The notes below the pieces were generated by a model. That model saw only the letters and a program-made list of their open reading frames with translations. It was not told the origin of the DNA and made no database searches. This document shows, in pieces, positions 1 through 15,387 of a stretch of DNA of 64,000 nt; within the stretch, counting starts at the first letter, position 1; each line of letters opens with the position of its first letter. The DNA is taken from NCBI GenBank assembly GCA_025331445.1, contig JAIWNE010000004.1:620001-684000 (forward strand). The letters are read 5' to 3'. The translations under genes and the position numbers were made by a program. This stretch comes from Blakeslea trispora (lineage: Eukaryota > Mucoromycota > Mucoromycetes > Mucorales > Choanephoraceae).

Positions 1-232
1 GACACAAATGAACGAAAAGGCATTCAAGGGTTGTTATAATGAACAATCTAGATTACAAATCATGCAACACCAAGAAGTAGTTGTCTTGACAGAAGTAAAA
101 CGTAATCGACCCTAATAAACCATTTAAAAAGAAAAAGACGGTCTTTGCAATAAGAATATAAATCTCTCAAAACGTTACTAAGAAAAGAGATAATACAAAA
201 AAGAAACATCATTTTATTGTTATATACGGAGC

Positions 233-1081
233 TTATTTCTTCTTGGAGTTGCCCTTTTTGCCCATGAATATAGGCTTACCCTTCATCTTGTTATAACCAC
301 CCAGACTGGATGTAGATTCTAAGGTGTTTGATTTGTGATACTTTCCCTTCTTTCCACCAAAACCATATTTGGCATCCTTGTTCAATCTCTTTTGACTCTT
401 GGCTGGCTTCTCTGTCTTGGCACGCTTCTTGGTATCTGCCTTATCCAAAGCAATATCAAAGTCATCATTTGTTGTCAAATCTTCACCATCCTTTCTCTCT
501 ATAAAATAGGTTTAGACATAATCCCCTTTTTGGGTTAACCAATTAGACTTACTTCTCTTTAATAGCTTAATCTTATCAAGCATTTCTGTCTTTTGCTTTT
601 GTCTCTCTAATTGCTTCTCTACTTGCACCTTCTTACCAAACTTCTTGAGTTGACGTTGACGCTTGGCTTCTTCAGAGGCCTTAATAGAGGCATCTTCATC
701 CAACAATTTCTGGCGAATCTTGGCCATATGTTCATCACTCTTTAACATTTCTGCAAAATAATCTTCAGGTCGAGAGAATTCAACACCAGCCTTTTGAACG
801 AGTTCTCTACCGAGTTTGGCAGCTTCAAGAGCTTGCTTGTAGAAAGCCAATTCACGTTGCATATCGTCTTCAGGGTTCTCGACCACAACAGGGCTGCTAG
901 AGGTGATTGTCATTGTTTCGATCCATGGCAGATCCTTCAATCTAAATGCTTCTGTGATGCGAATCATAGCTTCCTATTATTTCACCATTAGGACAGAAAA
1001 AAAATAAAGGCAGTCAGAACACTTACTTCATTGTTGATCTTGGGTCTCAAGGCCTTCTTGGCTGCTGGGCTGATCTCTTCT

Positions 1082-1113
<32 letters not shown>

Positions 1114-1293
1114 TTCTTGTTCTTCTTGTTCTTCTTGTTCTTCTTCTTCTTCGCTTTCTTCGTCAATAGGTACTGCTTCGGGAGCAACCTCTTCTTCTTC
1201 AAGAACTTCTTCAGCTACTTCTTCCTTTTCAACAGTAGGTTCGGTGTTCTTTTTGGCTGCCTTCTTGGCTGCTCTTTCAGTTTTACGAGACAT
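233..1293 (-). CDS. EBP2: rRNA-processing protein EBP2
   Basis: Nucleolar protein of the EBP2 family, needed for 27S pre-rRNA processing and 60S subunit assembly. Three exons (1293-1027, 973-553, 498-233) join in frame with GTAAGT donors and TAG acceptors and give about 317 aa. The N-terminus is Lys-rich, followed by a long acidic run (residues ~20-75) of Glu with a few Gln. The middle exon carries the family core (a segment beginning EAFRLKDLPWIETM and a conserved FYKQALEAAK helix), then a coiled basic stretch. The C-terminus is very Lys/Gly-rich with KYGFGGKKGKYHKSN, typical of EBP2. The start codon is 225 bp from the divergent Mediator-like gene, suggesting a shared promoter. Family assignment is firm; exon edges are inferred from consensus and frame. 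Confidence 0.93.
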
Positions 1294-1517
1294 ATTTTAT
1301 AGATAGGAGGAAAAGAAAAAAAAAACAATGGAATATCCTAGACTCTACTCTCTGTGATTATCTCTTTCTCTCACTCGTGCTGTCTGTGTGTGTATCGGTG
1401 AATATGAAACCAAGTCACACAAGGAGGCTAAAGCCACCTAATTTGAAATAGGAACACTTTATAGTAAATTCATGCTTTGGCTGTATATATTTTTATTATT
1501 ATTATTATTCTTAAACT

Positions 1518-2088
1518 ATGAGCTTAGTCAGTCTTACAGCCCAATTATCAAAGACATTTGATGGCTGTCTTGAGTCCATTCTATCAGATACACAATCTAA
1601 AGAAGATGGTCAAAAAAGTAAAGTAGAGTAACAGTAATAGACACGCTTTTTTTTCTTATTTATACTATTCTTTGAAAGCACTTGAACAGCATCTTTCTAG
1701 TCTCAAGTCTTCGCTTTTAACACTTGAGGATCAGCTCAAGGAGATCAGGGCCAAGGCATTACAGAATGAGGATTTATCTCTGAATGAAGTAAGCCCCTCT
1801 CTCTTCTTTAAACACGCCTTCGTGATGAGTTGACGATACAAGTCCAATAGGCTATTAACTAAAGATATCGAAATCAAAAAAAAGACGATTTCAAACTATG
1901 TAACCAAGCTAGATGCCTGGGAAAAAGAACTACCTTTGCTTCAAGAGAACAGTCAAAAGGCATTGGCTGTTCGCTCAGATGGATTTGACTTTGACTCTCA
2001 TCTCTCACCCGAGGCATTGGCTGAATTGGAAGCAAGCAAAGATCAGGTCATGGATGAAGAGGATGAAGATGAATTTGAAGAAGTCTAG
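1518..2088 (+). CDS. Mediator complex subunit, MED28-like
   Basis: Probable subunit of the Mediator co-activator of RNA polymerase II. Three exons (1518-1617, 1679-1788, 1843-2088) splice in frame to 151 aa. The protein is almost wholly helical: QLSKTFDGCLESILSD near the N-terminus, a coiled stretch, then KKKTISNYVTKLDAWEKEL, LSPEALAELEA and an acidic tail. The order and spacing match animal MED28 (a C-terminal ELxxKxxLIxKHxxKLxxWxxxL helix followed by a GSLAYLE-like helix), which is the basis of the call; MED9 or another coiled Mediator subunit is the alternative. The third exon needs the acceptor at 1841-1842, because the more obvious TAG at 1848-1850 puts a stop in frame. It is convergent with TRM10; the two stop codons are 43 bp apart. 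Confidence 0.6.
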
Positions 2089-2130
2089 GGGGGTTTTTTT
2101 TTATTCATTTCTTTCTTTCTTTGTTTGAGG

Positions 2131-3071
2131 TCACGATGCCTCCTCTTCCTCTTCCTCTTCTTCTTCTTCATCAGAATCTTGAACAAGTGCACAATCCTTT
2201 AGTTTGCGTTCTGGAATGGCATCAATAAAAGCCTTTTGCCAATCCCGGCAATCAAGCCAATTGACCATAATTTCAACCACTTGATTGACTGTCAAAACCT
2301 TTCGAGTAGACAATCGAATATATTCACCAATAGGCAATCTTGCTGTCTTGATACCTTCTTTGACTGCTTTGTCATAACATAGACTCTAAAGTGAAAGAAT
2401 AGCCTATAAGCACTTCTTTTTCTTCTCTCTTATATATGTATTACCTTGTATCGATTCTTATCAACAATGCCACCAATGATATATGTTTTGCCTTCTTCAA
2501 GTTCTTCAGCGACTTGATCCGAATCAGCTGTAAGATAAACGAGATCTTCCTTTTTGAAACGATCAAGGTAATCCTCACTCGTTGCTTCAAAATACCGCCA
2601 ATTCTTCCAAGAAGGTGACTTATCGTCCATAACAGTCTCCAAAGTATTGTCCAAAGAAGTCAAGGTCATCTTCATAGACTCCTTCTTGGCACGTACATTA
2701 GCAGCATAACAACGTCCAATCTGTTGACGCAGGGAAGCGATCTCTTTCTCCATCATCAAAGAAGAGAATGAACAGTCAAGGACGATGCCAATATTTCCCA
2801 CTGTCATGTGCTTGGCCTTTGCTTTCTTTGCAGAGGGTTCTACAGCACCTTCCTTTTCAAGTTGACGACGTTCTGCTCTTTTGCGCTTAAATCGTTCACG
2901 TTTCTCTTTGTTGCGTTCTGTTCTTCCTTCTTCATAGATCTCGTCTTTGAGTAGTTTTTTGATAGCGTTCTTACTGAGTCCTTGAAAGCGAGGTTCTGTG
3001 ATATCGTATTTCTTGCCTTGGTAGTATCGAATGTTACTATTATCCAAAGTCTCTGTTGTGTTTTCTGCCAT
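2131..3071 (-). CDS. TRM10: tRNA (guanine(9)-N1)-methyltransferase
   Basis: SPOUT-fold methyltransferase that uses S-adenosylmethionine to methylate guanine 9 of tRNAs. Two exons (3071-2445 and 2385-2131) give 293 aa. A basic region rich in KRER/KRKRAERR precedes the catalytic domain, as in other Trm10 proteins. Recognisable core segments are IGIVLDCSFSSLM, LRQQIGRCYAANVRA, DLVYLTADSD and YIIGGIVDKNRYK, then across the intron SLCYDKAVKEGIKTARLPI and a helix containing LTVNQVVEIMVNWL. The protein ends in a poly-Glu tail. Open reading continues upstream in frame through T-rich leader, but the ATG at 3071 gives the family-like N-terminus. The start codon lies 145 bp from that of divergent APC5. 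Confidence 0.93.
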
Positions 3072-3216
3072 GACTAGAATAATGAAAAATAGTAATAAGG
3101 AGAGAAAGTTTTTCTTTTTTTGGTTGAAATTACCCGCTACACGCTTAAAAATGGATTTGCCCTTTTTCTCTCTCTTCATTTTTTTTCCCTCTTCTCTTTT
3201 CTTTTCATTGTCTATC

Positions 3217-5909
3217 ATGCTTTATGTTGGTTATGTAACACCTTATCGAATTACACTCTTGGTGCTATTGGATATGTTTTGTCATTTCCGATACACAAAG
3301 GAGCTTAATTCGAAATTTGCTGTGTGGATAACAAGAAGTATATTGGTAAAGAACGACTATGAAAATAAGCTTATTGATTCAAACCTCTTTTTCTTTGTGT
3401 GGGACAACTATAGAACAAAACAACATTCAAGCAGACATTTTCAGAGCCAACATTAGATGATATAATCACAGAGATTGAAAGCTTTGAAGCCAGTCCGGAA
3501 CTCATTGAATGGACTGTTCATGATATATTCACTCATGTAAGTATAGACCATCATTTGACAGAAAAAAAAAGATCACTGACAGGAATCATCCAGTTGAAAA
3601 GAATTCAGTCCCCGCATCGGTTTCAAGTATTTATGAATTGTAAGTCTTGTTCTTATGTTCCTGTTACCATAGTAACCTGTCTTTAGCCCTAGGAAGCCTC
3701 ATTTACAATAAAGAAGAAGAGGAAGAAGTAAGCAGTTTCTCTTGTTTACTCTAACCAAACAACTGACCGTGTAAATTAGAATCATTCGAGAGATACCTTG
3801 ACTGTGGTAGGACCATGTTGCTGTTATTGGAATACTAAAATTCATACAGAGTAAGATAGGATGGTTGTAGTGTATTTGGTATGTTTATTAGACAATGCAA
3901 AGTAGAATATGAAAGCATGCCTTTCAGTCAGCTAGAAGACGTTCAAAAGGCACACGCTCAGTACGTGTCAGGACTTTCGGGAGATACTGAGTTGATAGCA
4001 GAGACGGATCACAAAATAGAAGGCTGGATCTCGGATTACAATGTGAAAGAGTTCCTTAAATGGCAGGCAGAAAGGATTGAAAAGACAGGCACAACCAATA
4101 TCGATACAGCTTCACTTCATCAATGGCTCAAAAAGATAGAGAAACATACACCCAATATAGCCAGTATAGGCCAAGTACGATATCTAAATTACACACGAAC
4201 AAAGGAATATATGAATTCGCTCTTTAGCTTGCATCATTCTTTTGACTTGAGCTTGGTGAAAGGAGTGTAAGTCTATGAAGAGTGTATATTAATAAGAATG
4301 ACGAACATATTTTGATCTATAGGCAAATCCAATATGCTTTACTTAATCTTGGTATTCTGGAATACAAATTTGGCCATCAATTTAATGCAATTTCGGTAAT
4401 ATGTACTCCCATCCTCTATTTGACTCTATCTCATCATCTATATGATAGGCATTGAAAGATGCATCTTCTGCTGCTAGAGCAAATCAAGACGAATATTGTT
4501 TACAAGAAATCTTATTGTAAGTCATGAAATGAATAAACTACCCTTCTTTTCTCTCTTCTCATGCACGGCTTAGTTGGACCGAGATGTGTCGAAATGGCTA
4601 TGCTTTTGATGAACATATGAATTACTCTGACAAACATCTCTCCAACATGAAAACCCTTATTGTAGCTCGTAATATGCTTCGACAAGTAACTATTGTTATC
4701 TTGAAAAAAAAAGAGGGTAATCTATATTTATACATTTTATGTATCTCATTAGGGTGCGCCTTGTCAAGATGTATTTGAAGGATTATACAAAAGCTTGATG
4801 ACCACTATCATGAAAGATATTGATTTCATGGACAGACCTCAGTTTCTAATTACCTCTTTAGCTTGGCTACGTTATGGTATGTATACATTCTACTTTATCA
4901 GGATATATTACTAATCAGAATGATGAATGAGGGATTAGGCAATTCTGCACTAGGAAAGTGTTATCTGAACCTTGCTAATAATTCGGATGATGAACATAGC
5001 TCAATTGAAGATATAGAGAAAACAGTCATTACACAGGCCAATATGGTATATATACACATATAACTGTTCTAGTCAACACAACTGACCTATTTTCTTCCTA
5101 TATAACAATAGCTGTATCTTTCTGAGGAAACAGACAAGGCAATTGAAGTCTTGTCAAGCTTTTCGAACAGGTTTGAAAAAGAAAGTGATTTGTTAATTGG
5201 CTGGAGAAAGGCAAAAGCATTGATTTCTAATCAACAGGGCGCCAAGAGGTAAAGAAACGAGACTAAGAGAGGAGAGTATCTAGACTAATGATATTGCAGA
5301 ACCTTCTTCCAGATGTGCGAGGAAGTAGAGATACCAAGCCTTGCTATGCCTACTGAACTGGATGAATACTTTGAAGCCATTCAGAGTCGTTTTGAAAAAC
5401 TGGTCATGGAGAAAGAGTATGACAAAGCAATTCTTTTGTTTGATGGCATGCAAAAACATGCTCAAAAGACAGACCAAACAGCTCAGCTTTGTAGTATATT
5501 TATTTTAAAGGCCATTTATTATATGGTAAGATAAACCCCCCCTTCTTTGAAGAATATCTCTTATTTTTAACTTTATTCTAATTTGTAGCATATTGGCATG
5601 ATTGAAACATGTGAAGCTACTTTGATGAAAGCAATACAGTCTGCAAAAAGGTGCCATGATGCTAAGCGATATTATTATGCTCTCATCAAACTATGCGAGA
5701 CATATAGTCATCGCAAGGAATTTGATTGTGTAGAAAAGGCTGTTTATATACTCGAAAGCATCTTTCCAAAAGTGTTGCTGATGAAGAACAAGCTATTGAA
5801 AACCAATCTTTACGAGACATATCATCTAGTCTTGAAGGCAAGAAAAAAGATTCAAATAGCCAGCCAATTTGAACCAGAAATGACACGCTTCTATGGTAAA
5901 CGACAATAA
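3217..5909 (+). CDS. APC5: Anaphase-promoting complex subunit 5
   Basis: Scaffold/TPR subunit of the APC/C ubiquitin ligase. It is a heavily split gene of about 14 exons. The first four are 3217-3345, 3414-3536, 3594-3639 and 3687-3727; later exons end at 5909. Diagnostic similarity to animal APC5: the N-terminal VTPYRITLLVLL, the middle MPFSQLEDV, and the conserved VQIQYALLNLGILEYKFGHQF followed by a LKDASSAARANQDEYCLQEIL helix pair, then further TPR-like helices to the C-terminus. The junction between roughly 3780 and 3900 is uncertain. One consistent solution uses a GA|gtaaga donor near 3848 and a TTATTAG acceptor near 3892, leaving a Cys-rich insertion; alignment to animal APC5 would prefer an uninterrupted VVGMFIRQ-like segment there. 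It shares a short divergent promoter with TRM10. Confidence 0.85.
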
Positions 5910-6002
5910 AGAAAATTCTCGGTCTTTCTCCTAGTCAATTTTCGTCATTGCTTTTCGCGTGACACTTTCTATTTCTTCAAAAATTATGCAGACAATGGTT
6001 GT

Positions 6003-6021
6003 TTCCAGAAAATACTATAAA
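6003..6021 (+). promoter_or_regulatory. Heat shock element plus TATA box of the HSP20 gene
   Basis: TTCcaGAA at 6003-6010 is an inverted pair of the nGAAn units bound by heat shock factor. A TATAAA follows at 6016-6021. A further GAAatTTC pair lies at 6024-6031, just past the TATA. Position ~150 bp before the start codon of a small heat shock protein makes an Hsf1 site likely; the function is inferred. Confidence 0.55.
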
Positions 6022-6170
6022 TGGAAATTTCTTTCTTCTTCTTTTTTCTAGATCTTTCATTTCTTTACAAAAGAAAAACATATAAGTACAAGCTTGTTTC
6101 ATTCCTCTTTTTTTTTTATTCTTCAGTTCTAATTCGAATTAAAAAGAAGTTAACAACCAAAGAAACAAAA

Positions 6171-6773
6171 ATGGCTCTTAACCAACGTTTGATTGCTGAT
6201 GCTTTCTGTGACATGCAACGTGCTATGGCTGTCTTTGACCAACCCTTCTTCAAGTCTTTCTTTGACAATGACTTTATGGGCTTTGAAGACCAGACAAGAG
6301 GTCATCGTCGCCGAGACGGACATCAAGGATTAAGTCGTTACCCAGCCACGGATATGATTGAGAAACCTGACTTCTATGAATTACACGCTGAAATCCCTGG
6401 TTATGACAAGAAGGATTTAAAGATTGAGGTACCAGATGATCATACATTGGTCCTCACTGGTTCTGTTAGCAAGGAACGCCACGAAGGCCCTACCGAAGAA
6501 AAGGAACAGCCTAAGGATGCGAATGAAAAACCAGAAGATGTAAACGAGCGCCAAGTTGTTCATAAGAAGAATCAGGATAGCCAATTGACACACCATACAA
6601 CAAGTCCCAAGTGGTGGGTCAATGAACGCATGACTGGTTCTTTCACAAGAACCTTTAATTTCCCTCAGTCTATTGATGCTGAAAACATCAAGGCCTCTAG
6701 TCAAGATGGTATCCTTAAGGTGATTGTACCCAAAATCAATAAGCAACAATCTCGATTTATCAATATTGAATAA
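6171..6773 (+). CDS. Small heat shock protein, HSP20/alpha-crystallin family
   Basis: ATP-independent holdase chaperone that binds unfolding proteins. Single exon, 200 aa. The N-terminal arm is aromatic-rich (AVFDQPFFKSFFDNDFMGF). The alpha-crystallin domain starts near residue 60 (PATDMIEKPDFYELHAEIPGYDKKDL) and resumes after a loop with GSFTRTFNFPQSIDAENIKAS and the signature DGILKVIVPK. The C-terminus has an I-x-I motif (INI, residues 197-199), which docks between subunits in oligomers. Residues ~101-148 form a charged, low-complexity insertion in the middle of the domain, longer than in most small heat shock proteins. The ATG at 6171 (context AAAAATGG) is preferred; the open frame reaches further upstream only through T-rich leader. 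A heat shock element and TATA box lie upstream. Confidence 0.93.
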   Translation: MALNQRLIADAFCDMQRAMAVFDQPFFKSFFDNDFMGFEDQTRGHRRRDGHQGLSRYPATDMIEKPDFYELHAEIPGYDKKDLKIEVPDDHTLVLTGSVSKERHEGPTEEKEQPKDANEKPEDVNERQVVHKKNQDSQLTHHTTSPKWWVNERMTGSFTRTFNFPQSIDAENIKASSQDGILKVIVPKINKQQSRFINIE

Positions 6774-6973
6774 GTCTTGACCAACCAAACTTGCCCATAC
6801 CCCCCTCATGCATATACACACATTTTAAAAACTTGAAATAAAGCTTGTCTTGATTAAAATGATTTATAAAAGAAAAAAAAAAAGAAATAGTTGGAATCAT
6901 AATGATTTATATAGTATTATTTACATCTAAAGATAAAAAAAAAACGAAAAAGAATAAAGTCATCTAAAAGAGC

Positions 6974-11274
<4,301 letters not shown>

Positions 11275-12283
11275 TGCTTTGATGGTAGATAGACTTGCTG
11301 GCAACAGAGAAAGAGACAATAGGTAAAGAAAAAATCAAGAAAAAAAAATGTTTAAAGTCCTATAGGTCCGTGACTTGATTTCGACTTTTAAGCCCACCAA
11401 ACATGTTTTATGCATTTTTTCTTCTTTTGTGAGCGAATTCATTTCGGCACTAATCGTTGAACAGAAACGCAATGTGAGATGGTTCAAGTCAGTATAATGT
11501 TTTTAGGCTATAGAGTGGTCATATCCAGAAATGGTCAGACTGAAAACTGAGCTGAAACTAGCATTATTCAATGGCACTCTTATTTTATTTTTGAGATTTT
11601 AGCAGTCTTGTAACACATTCAAACTAAAGACAGTTTACATAACAAAAAGACACCCTTATCTTGATCTACATCCTTCTTGCATTAAAAACTTAGTGTATTC
11701 AATGTCGTGTTGATCCTAGGCGAACTTGCGTTGATACTCTCACTTGGATAACTCTGTCACTCATTTTTAAAATGCTTTAGCTGCAAGCAGATATTTGTTC
11801 ATTCATTGCACGAAGCTCACTGCCCTGAGTCTGCCCAACCCAATTCATTTGCATGGTATCTGGCATTCATGCAATTTCTTTATCTTCCGTCGCCAGTTGC
11901 TGCTGTCTGTCAATAATCCCTGACTGAGCAGTCTTGGACCCACTTCCGACGTTTATCGCTTGACACCGTTCAACGAATTGTCTTCTACTGTCGCCTCATT
12001 CCTTCTCATCGCCGTCTTAGATTTATCCTTCCAACATAATACCCATCTTCCTCCTCCTCCTACTTTTGTAGTGGAAGATGTATATCGTCTTTTCTTTCGC
12101 TGTCCTGGCTTTGCATCATACAAAGCGTTGTTTTTTTTCTTGTGCAACAAACAAAATCATTTTTTTAAATAAAATACTTCGGATGAATGTATTGCCACAA
12201 AAATGCAAGCCCTTTTGCGTAACGCGTAGTCTGCGTAATAAACATTTTTTTTTTTCAATAACTCTTTCTTTTTCCAATAAACC
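11275..12283. other. Divergent intergenic region RRP12 / p47
   Basis: About 1 kb between two outward-facing genes. Open frames here are short and lack any recognisable domain. The last 60 bases before 12284 are pyrimidine-rich, like other promoter-proximal stretches in this window. I see no RNA gene. Confidence 0.6.
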
Positions 12284-13921
12284 ATGAGTGATCAACAGAA
12301 TCTTGTAGACCAATTTGCCAGTTTGACAGGTGCTAGTGAAGCACAGTCAAAGTTCTTTTTGGAAGCCAACGGTTGGAATTTGGAGGTAAGTTTTCATAGC
12401 GCACTTTATCTTCGTCAGTAAGTAACAACTTGATATCAGCTTGCAGCAAGCCAGTTCTTTGAGCATGGCGGTGCAGAAGTACCCAGCATCAGTCCTTCTC
12501 GTTCACCTCAACAACAGCAAGAACAACTTGTTCAACCAGCTAGCGTTGGCTCAAGTCCTATCACCACACCTGCCAAAAGAAAGCCAGCATCCGGTTCCTC
12601 GTAACGTATTCTCTCTCTTCTTTTTTGGGGTTGAATTATATTAAAAACTTGTTTAGATCCCAAGTACGCACCCTTAGAGATATTATGTCCTCTAACGATA
12701 ATGACGATGCAAGCGATGACGAGCATGAGAACCTTTATGCAGGTGGTGAAAAGAGGTAGAGTAGCTTGTAGATAATAGCGCAATTTCCTTTCATTTACTC
12801 AACTGTTGTTAGTGGCATGATTGTTCAAGGACCAAACAAGCGCGGTGGTGCCAATTTGGTGGATGAAATCTTAAAAAAGGCTGCTGAGTATGTAAGATTG
12901 AAAATAGACTAGCTGTTGAAGAGGGCATGTGTTAATTTGATATTTGATTTTTTTCTTTGGGTAAAAAGAGGAGGACAGGCACCTGAGGAGTCTCCTAAGA
13001 AAACACAAAAGAACACTGCTTATACAGGTGTTGGTTATCGATTGGGCAGTGAAGATGAGCCTTCTACTCCTGTTCAACCTGTATCTGTAGCTGATACAAA
13101 CGAAGAAGAAGAACTCGAATCTGTAAGATGCATATACAGAAAGAGAGTAAGAGATAAAATAGACTCAATCTGTCCTAATTAGGTTACCCGTAATTTGACT
13201 TTCTGGCGTAATGGCTTTAGTGTTGATGATGGACCCTTGTATGCTTATGCTGATCCTGCCAACCAAGACATGCTGAACTCTATCAACGATGGGTAATGTT
13301 TATATTGCTGTCTATTCTCTATTTATCAAGCAACTCATCCTCTTTTTGTTTATATCAGACGGGCTCCTCTTTCATTACTTAATGTTCGTCATGGTCAGCC
13401 TGTTGAAGTGCGTGTGGTAAAGCGTCAAGATGAAGATTATGTCGCTCCCAAAATTCCAGTCAAGCCATTTGGTGGTACTGGTATTCGCCTCGGTAGTGCT
13501 GCAAGCTACTCGCCTTCTCCTTCTCCTTCTCCTGCTCCCGCCACCAGTGCTCCTGCCAATACAATCACAGTTGACGATACTCAACCTACAACCAACATTC
13601 AAATTCGTCTTGCTGATGGCTCCAGGTATATGATGAGAAAATTATAAGAAAAACATATATTTAATAACATCTATAAGATTAATTGCCAGGCTCAATCATA
13701 CACATACAGTAGCTGACATTCGTCGATTTATTGAGTCGTAAGTCATAGCCTATAAAATTAGAACATTAGGATGCTTATGTTGATTAATAATTAGATCTCA
13801 ACCAACCACAAGAAGCTACATTTTACAAACTACCTTCCCTGTCAAGGAATTGAAAAACGATGAACAAACAGTTCAAGAGGCTGGTCTATTAAATAGTGTT
13901 GTCATTCAACGTTACCAATAA
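12284..13921 (+). CDS. SHP1: UBX domain cofactor of Cdc48, p47/Shp1 family
   Basis: Adaptor that links the Cdc48/p97 AAA ATPase to ubiquitinated substrates and membrane fusion. About nine exons, first 12284-12385, last ending 13921; roughly 380 aa. The N-terminus ([19 protein letters not shown] followed by [11 protein letters not shown] and [11 protein letters not shown]) is a UBA domain. A linker with RTLRDI and YAGGEKRSG (the p47 binding-site-like segment) follows. The SEP domain is [19 protein letters not shown] through [13 protein letters not shown] Ser/Pro-rich linker leads to a UBX domain ([38 protein letters not shown]), ending VVIQRYQ. Domain order UBA-SEP-UBX is that of the p47/Shp1 family. 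Confidence is high. Confidence 0.95.
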
Positions 13922-14313
13922 AAATAGTGCTTGAGAACTTTTTTTTCTGAAATTGTATTAAAATTACATTTTATTATGTTGTCAGTAATCTTTTGATATC
14001 AAAAGGAGAAGGGTGAGATGAAGGGGGGAATTTGCGAATAAATATAATACATTATTACAGTGTTATTCATAAGAAAGAAATTGGAAAAGCATATTAAAAG
14101 CAAATAAAGATTCTATCTTTTGGGCATTTTCTGGGGCTTCTTTTCTTGATTTTAATAAGGTCTTTCGTCTTGCTGAAAGAAGGTCCAAGGAAAGAGCTTT
14201 TCAGAAGGAAAAGGGTGGGATTCCGGATAAATAAGAGTTGTTACAAGTACATGGGATAAACAATTTGATAAAAGAAAGACATGTGAATGTCTTCAATGAT
14301 ATAAAAAAGGAGC
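13922..14313. other. Convergent 3' spacer between p47 and Crz1-like genes
   Basis: About 390 bp of AT-rich sequence between two facing genes, presumably containing both 3' UTRs and poly(A) signals. No coding potential was seen. Confidence 0.6.
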
Positions 14314-15387
14314 TTATTCAATCAGATCGTATTCGTTGTAATCATGCTTTTGGACCAAGTGGCGGTTGAGAGCATCTCTTCTACTAAAATGTGTAGCACA
14401 ATGAGAGCAGGCATAGGAGCGTTCGCCGCGGTGAACAGTAGCCAAATGGCGGTCTCGGTCATGACGACGGTCAAAGGCCTTGTTGCATTGAGGACAGCCA
14501 AATTCCTTGACTCTTGACTTGTCGTGAGTCTTGATGTGAGTACCCAAATTGTAACGACGCTTAGACACATGATCGCAGAGATGACAGTAGTACAACTTGG
14601 CTTCTTTTGGCTTCTTGGCAGATCGCTTGGTATTCTTGATATCTGTCTTCTTGCGCTTGTTGGTCTCGTTGTTGCTACTGCTAGTGGCCTTGCGCTTCTT
14701 GCTTTCTTGTGGTTGACTAGAGGACTCTTCTTTAACTGGTGTGCCAGCCTTACTGCTGGATTCAGGCTTACTTGAGACTGCTGCTTCTTCATCTTCTTGA
14801 TACAAATCGCTGTCAGAGTCTAAGCTTTCGCTTAATGGAGAAGAGGCATCAAAGCCAAGAATCTTGTCCCAAGTCACATCTTCAAGATGTGCCTCTGTAT
14901 TGATGGATTGTTGTGATGAATTAAGAGGTGGGAAAAGTGAGTCAGATCCTTCTTCAGTCACAGCCTCAAGCTTGATGGTCGGTGATGGCTTCTTTGTAGG
15001 TACTGCTTGTATATGCGTTGATGAAGTGCTAGCCTTTGATTTGTCGAGTAACAGGACATTGGGATCACCATTGAACTTGAGTGGATTGTGTGCTAACTTG
15101 GCAATGTCGTTTTCAGCATGATAGTTGTCGAGGTAGGTAGCACAAATATCATCTTTGTTGTTGGATGTATACATGTTCATATTGTTAAAGTTGGGTAAAC
15201 CAAATGAGGCATACATCAAATAAGGTGAGATTTCGGATAGTGTATCGAAGAAAGGTGGAGTATCAGCTGATGAATGATTGTCAAGGAAGGGTGTATCAAA
15301 CGATGAGTCTAGGTAAGGTGTGTTCATTGCTGGTGAAGTGGTAGGCATTGATGCTGTAGCTTGATTATAATGCGATTGAGCAAACAT
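14314..15387 (-). CDS. C2H2 zinc finger transcription factor, Crz1-like
   Basis: Single exon, 357 aa. Three C2H2 fingers lie at the C-terminus: Cys268/271-His284/288, Cys298/301-His314/319 and Cys327/330-His343/348. The finger sequences (RRYNLGTHIKTH, CNKAFDRRHDRDRH, HFSRRDALNRH) resemble those of Crz1, the calcineurin-responsive factor, whose fingers carry YNLKSH, FARQHDRKRH and FARSDALGRH. A Ser/Thr/Asp-rich disordered region fills the first 230 residues, and a Lys/Arg-rich stretch (~230-264) is a likely nuclear signal. PTIKLE at residues 136-141 fits a permissive PxIxIT calcineurin-docking pattern. Nuclear location and calcium/stress response are inferred from the family. Other Mucorales C2H2 factors with the same finger type are possible, so no symbol is given. 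Confidence 0.8.
   Translation of the reverse strand: MFAQSHYNQATASMPTTSPAMNTPYLDSSFDTPFLDNHSSADTPPFFDTLSEISPYLMYASFGLPNFNNMNMYTSNNKDDICATYLDNYHAENDIAKLAHNPLKFNGDPNVLLLDKSKASTSSTHIQAVPTKKPSPTIKLEAVTEEGSDSLFPPLNSSQQSINTEAHLEDVTWDKILGFDASSPLSESLDSDSDLYQEDEEAAVSSKPESSSKAGTPVKEESSSQPQESKKRKATSSSNNETNKRKKTDIKNTKRSAKKPKEAKLYYCHLCDHVSKRRYNLGTHIKTHDKSRVKEFGCPQCNKAFDRRHDRDRHLATVHRGERSYACSHCATHFSRRDALNRHLVQKHDYNEYDLIE

Noticed and set aside
1031..1306. Poly-Ser plus-strand frame
   Set aside because: Antisense of the poly-Glu tract in EBP2.
3031..3456. 141-codon open frame starting at 3031
   Set aside because: Its first part is TRM10 5' sequence and its last part is an APC5 intron; only 3217-3345 is coding.
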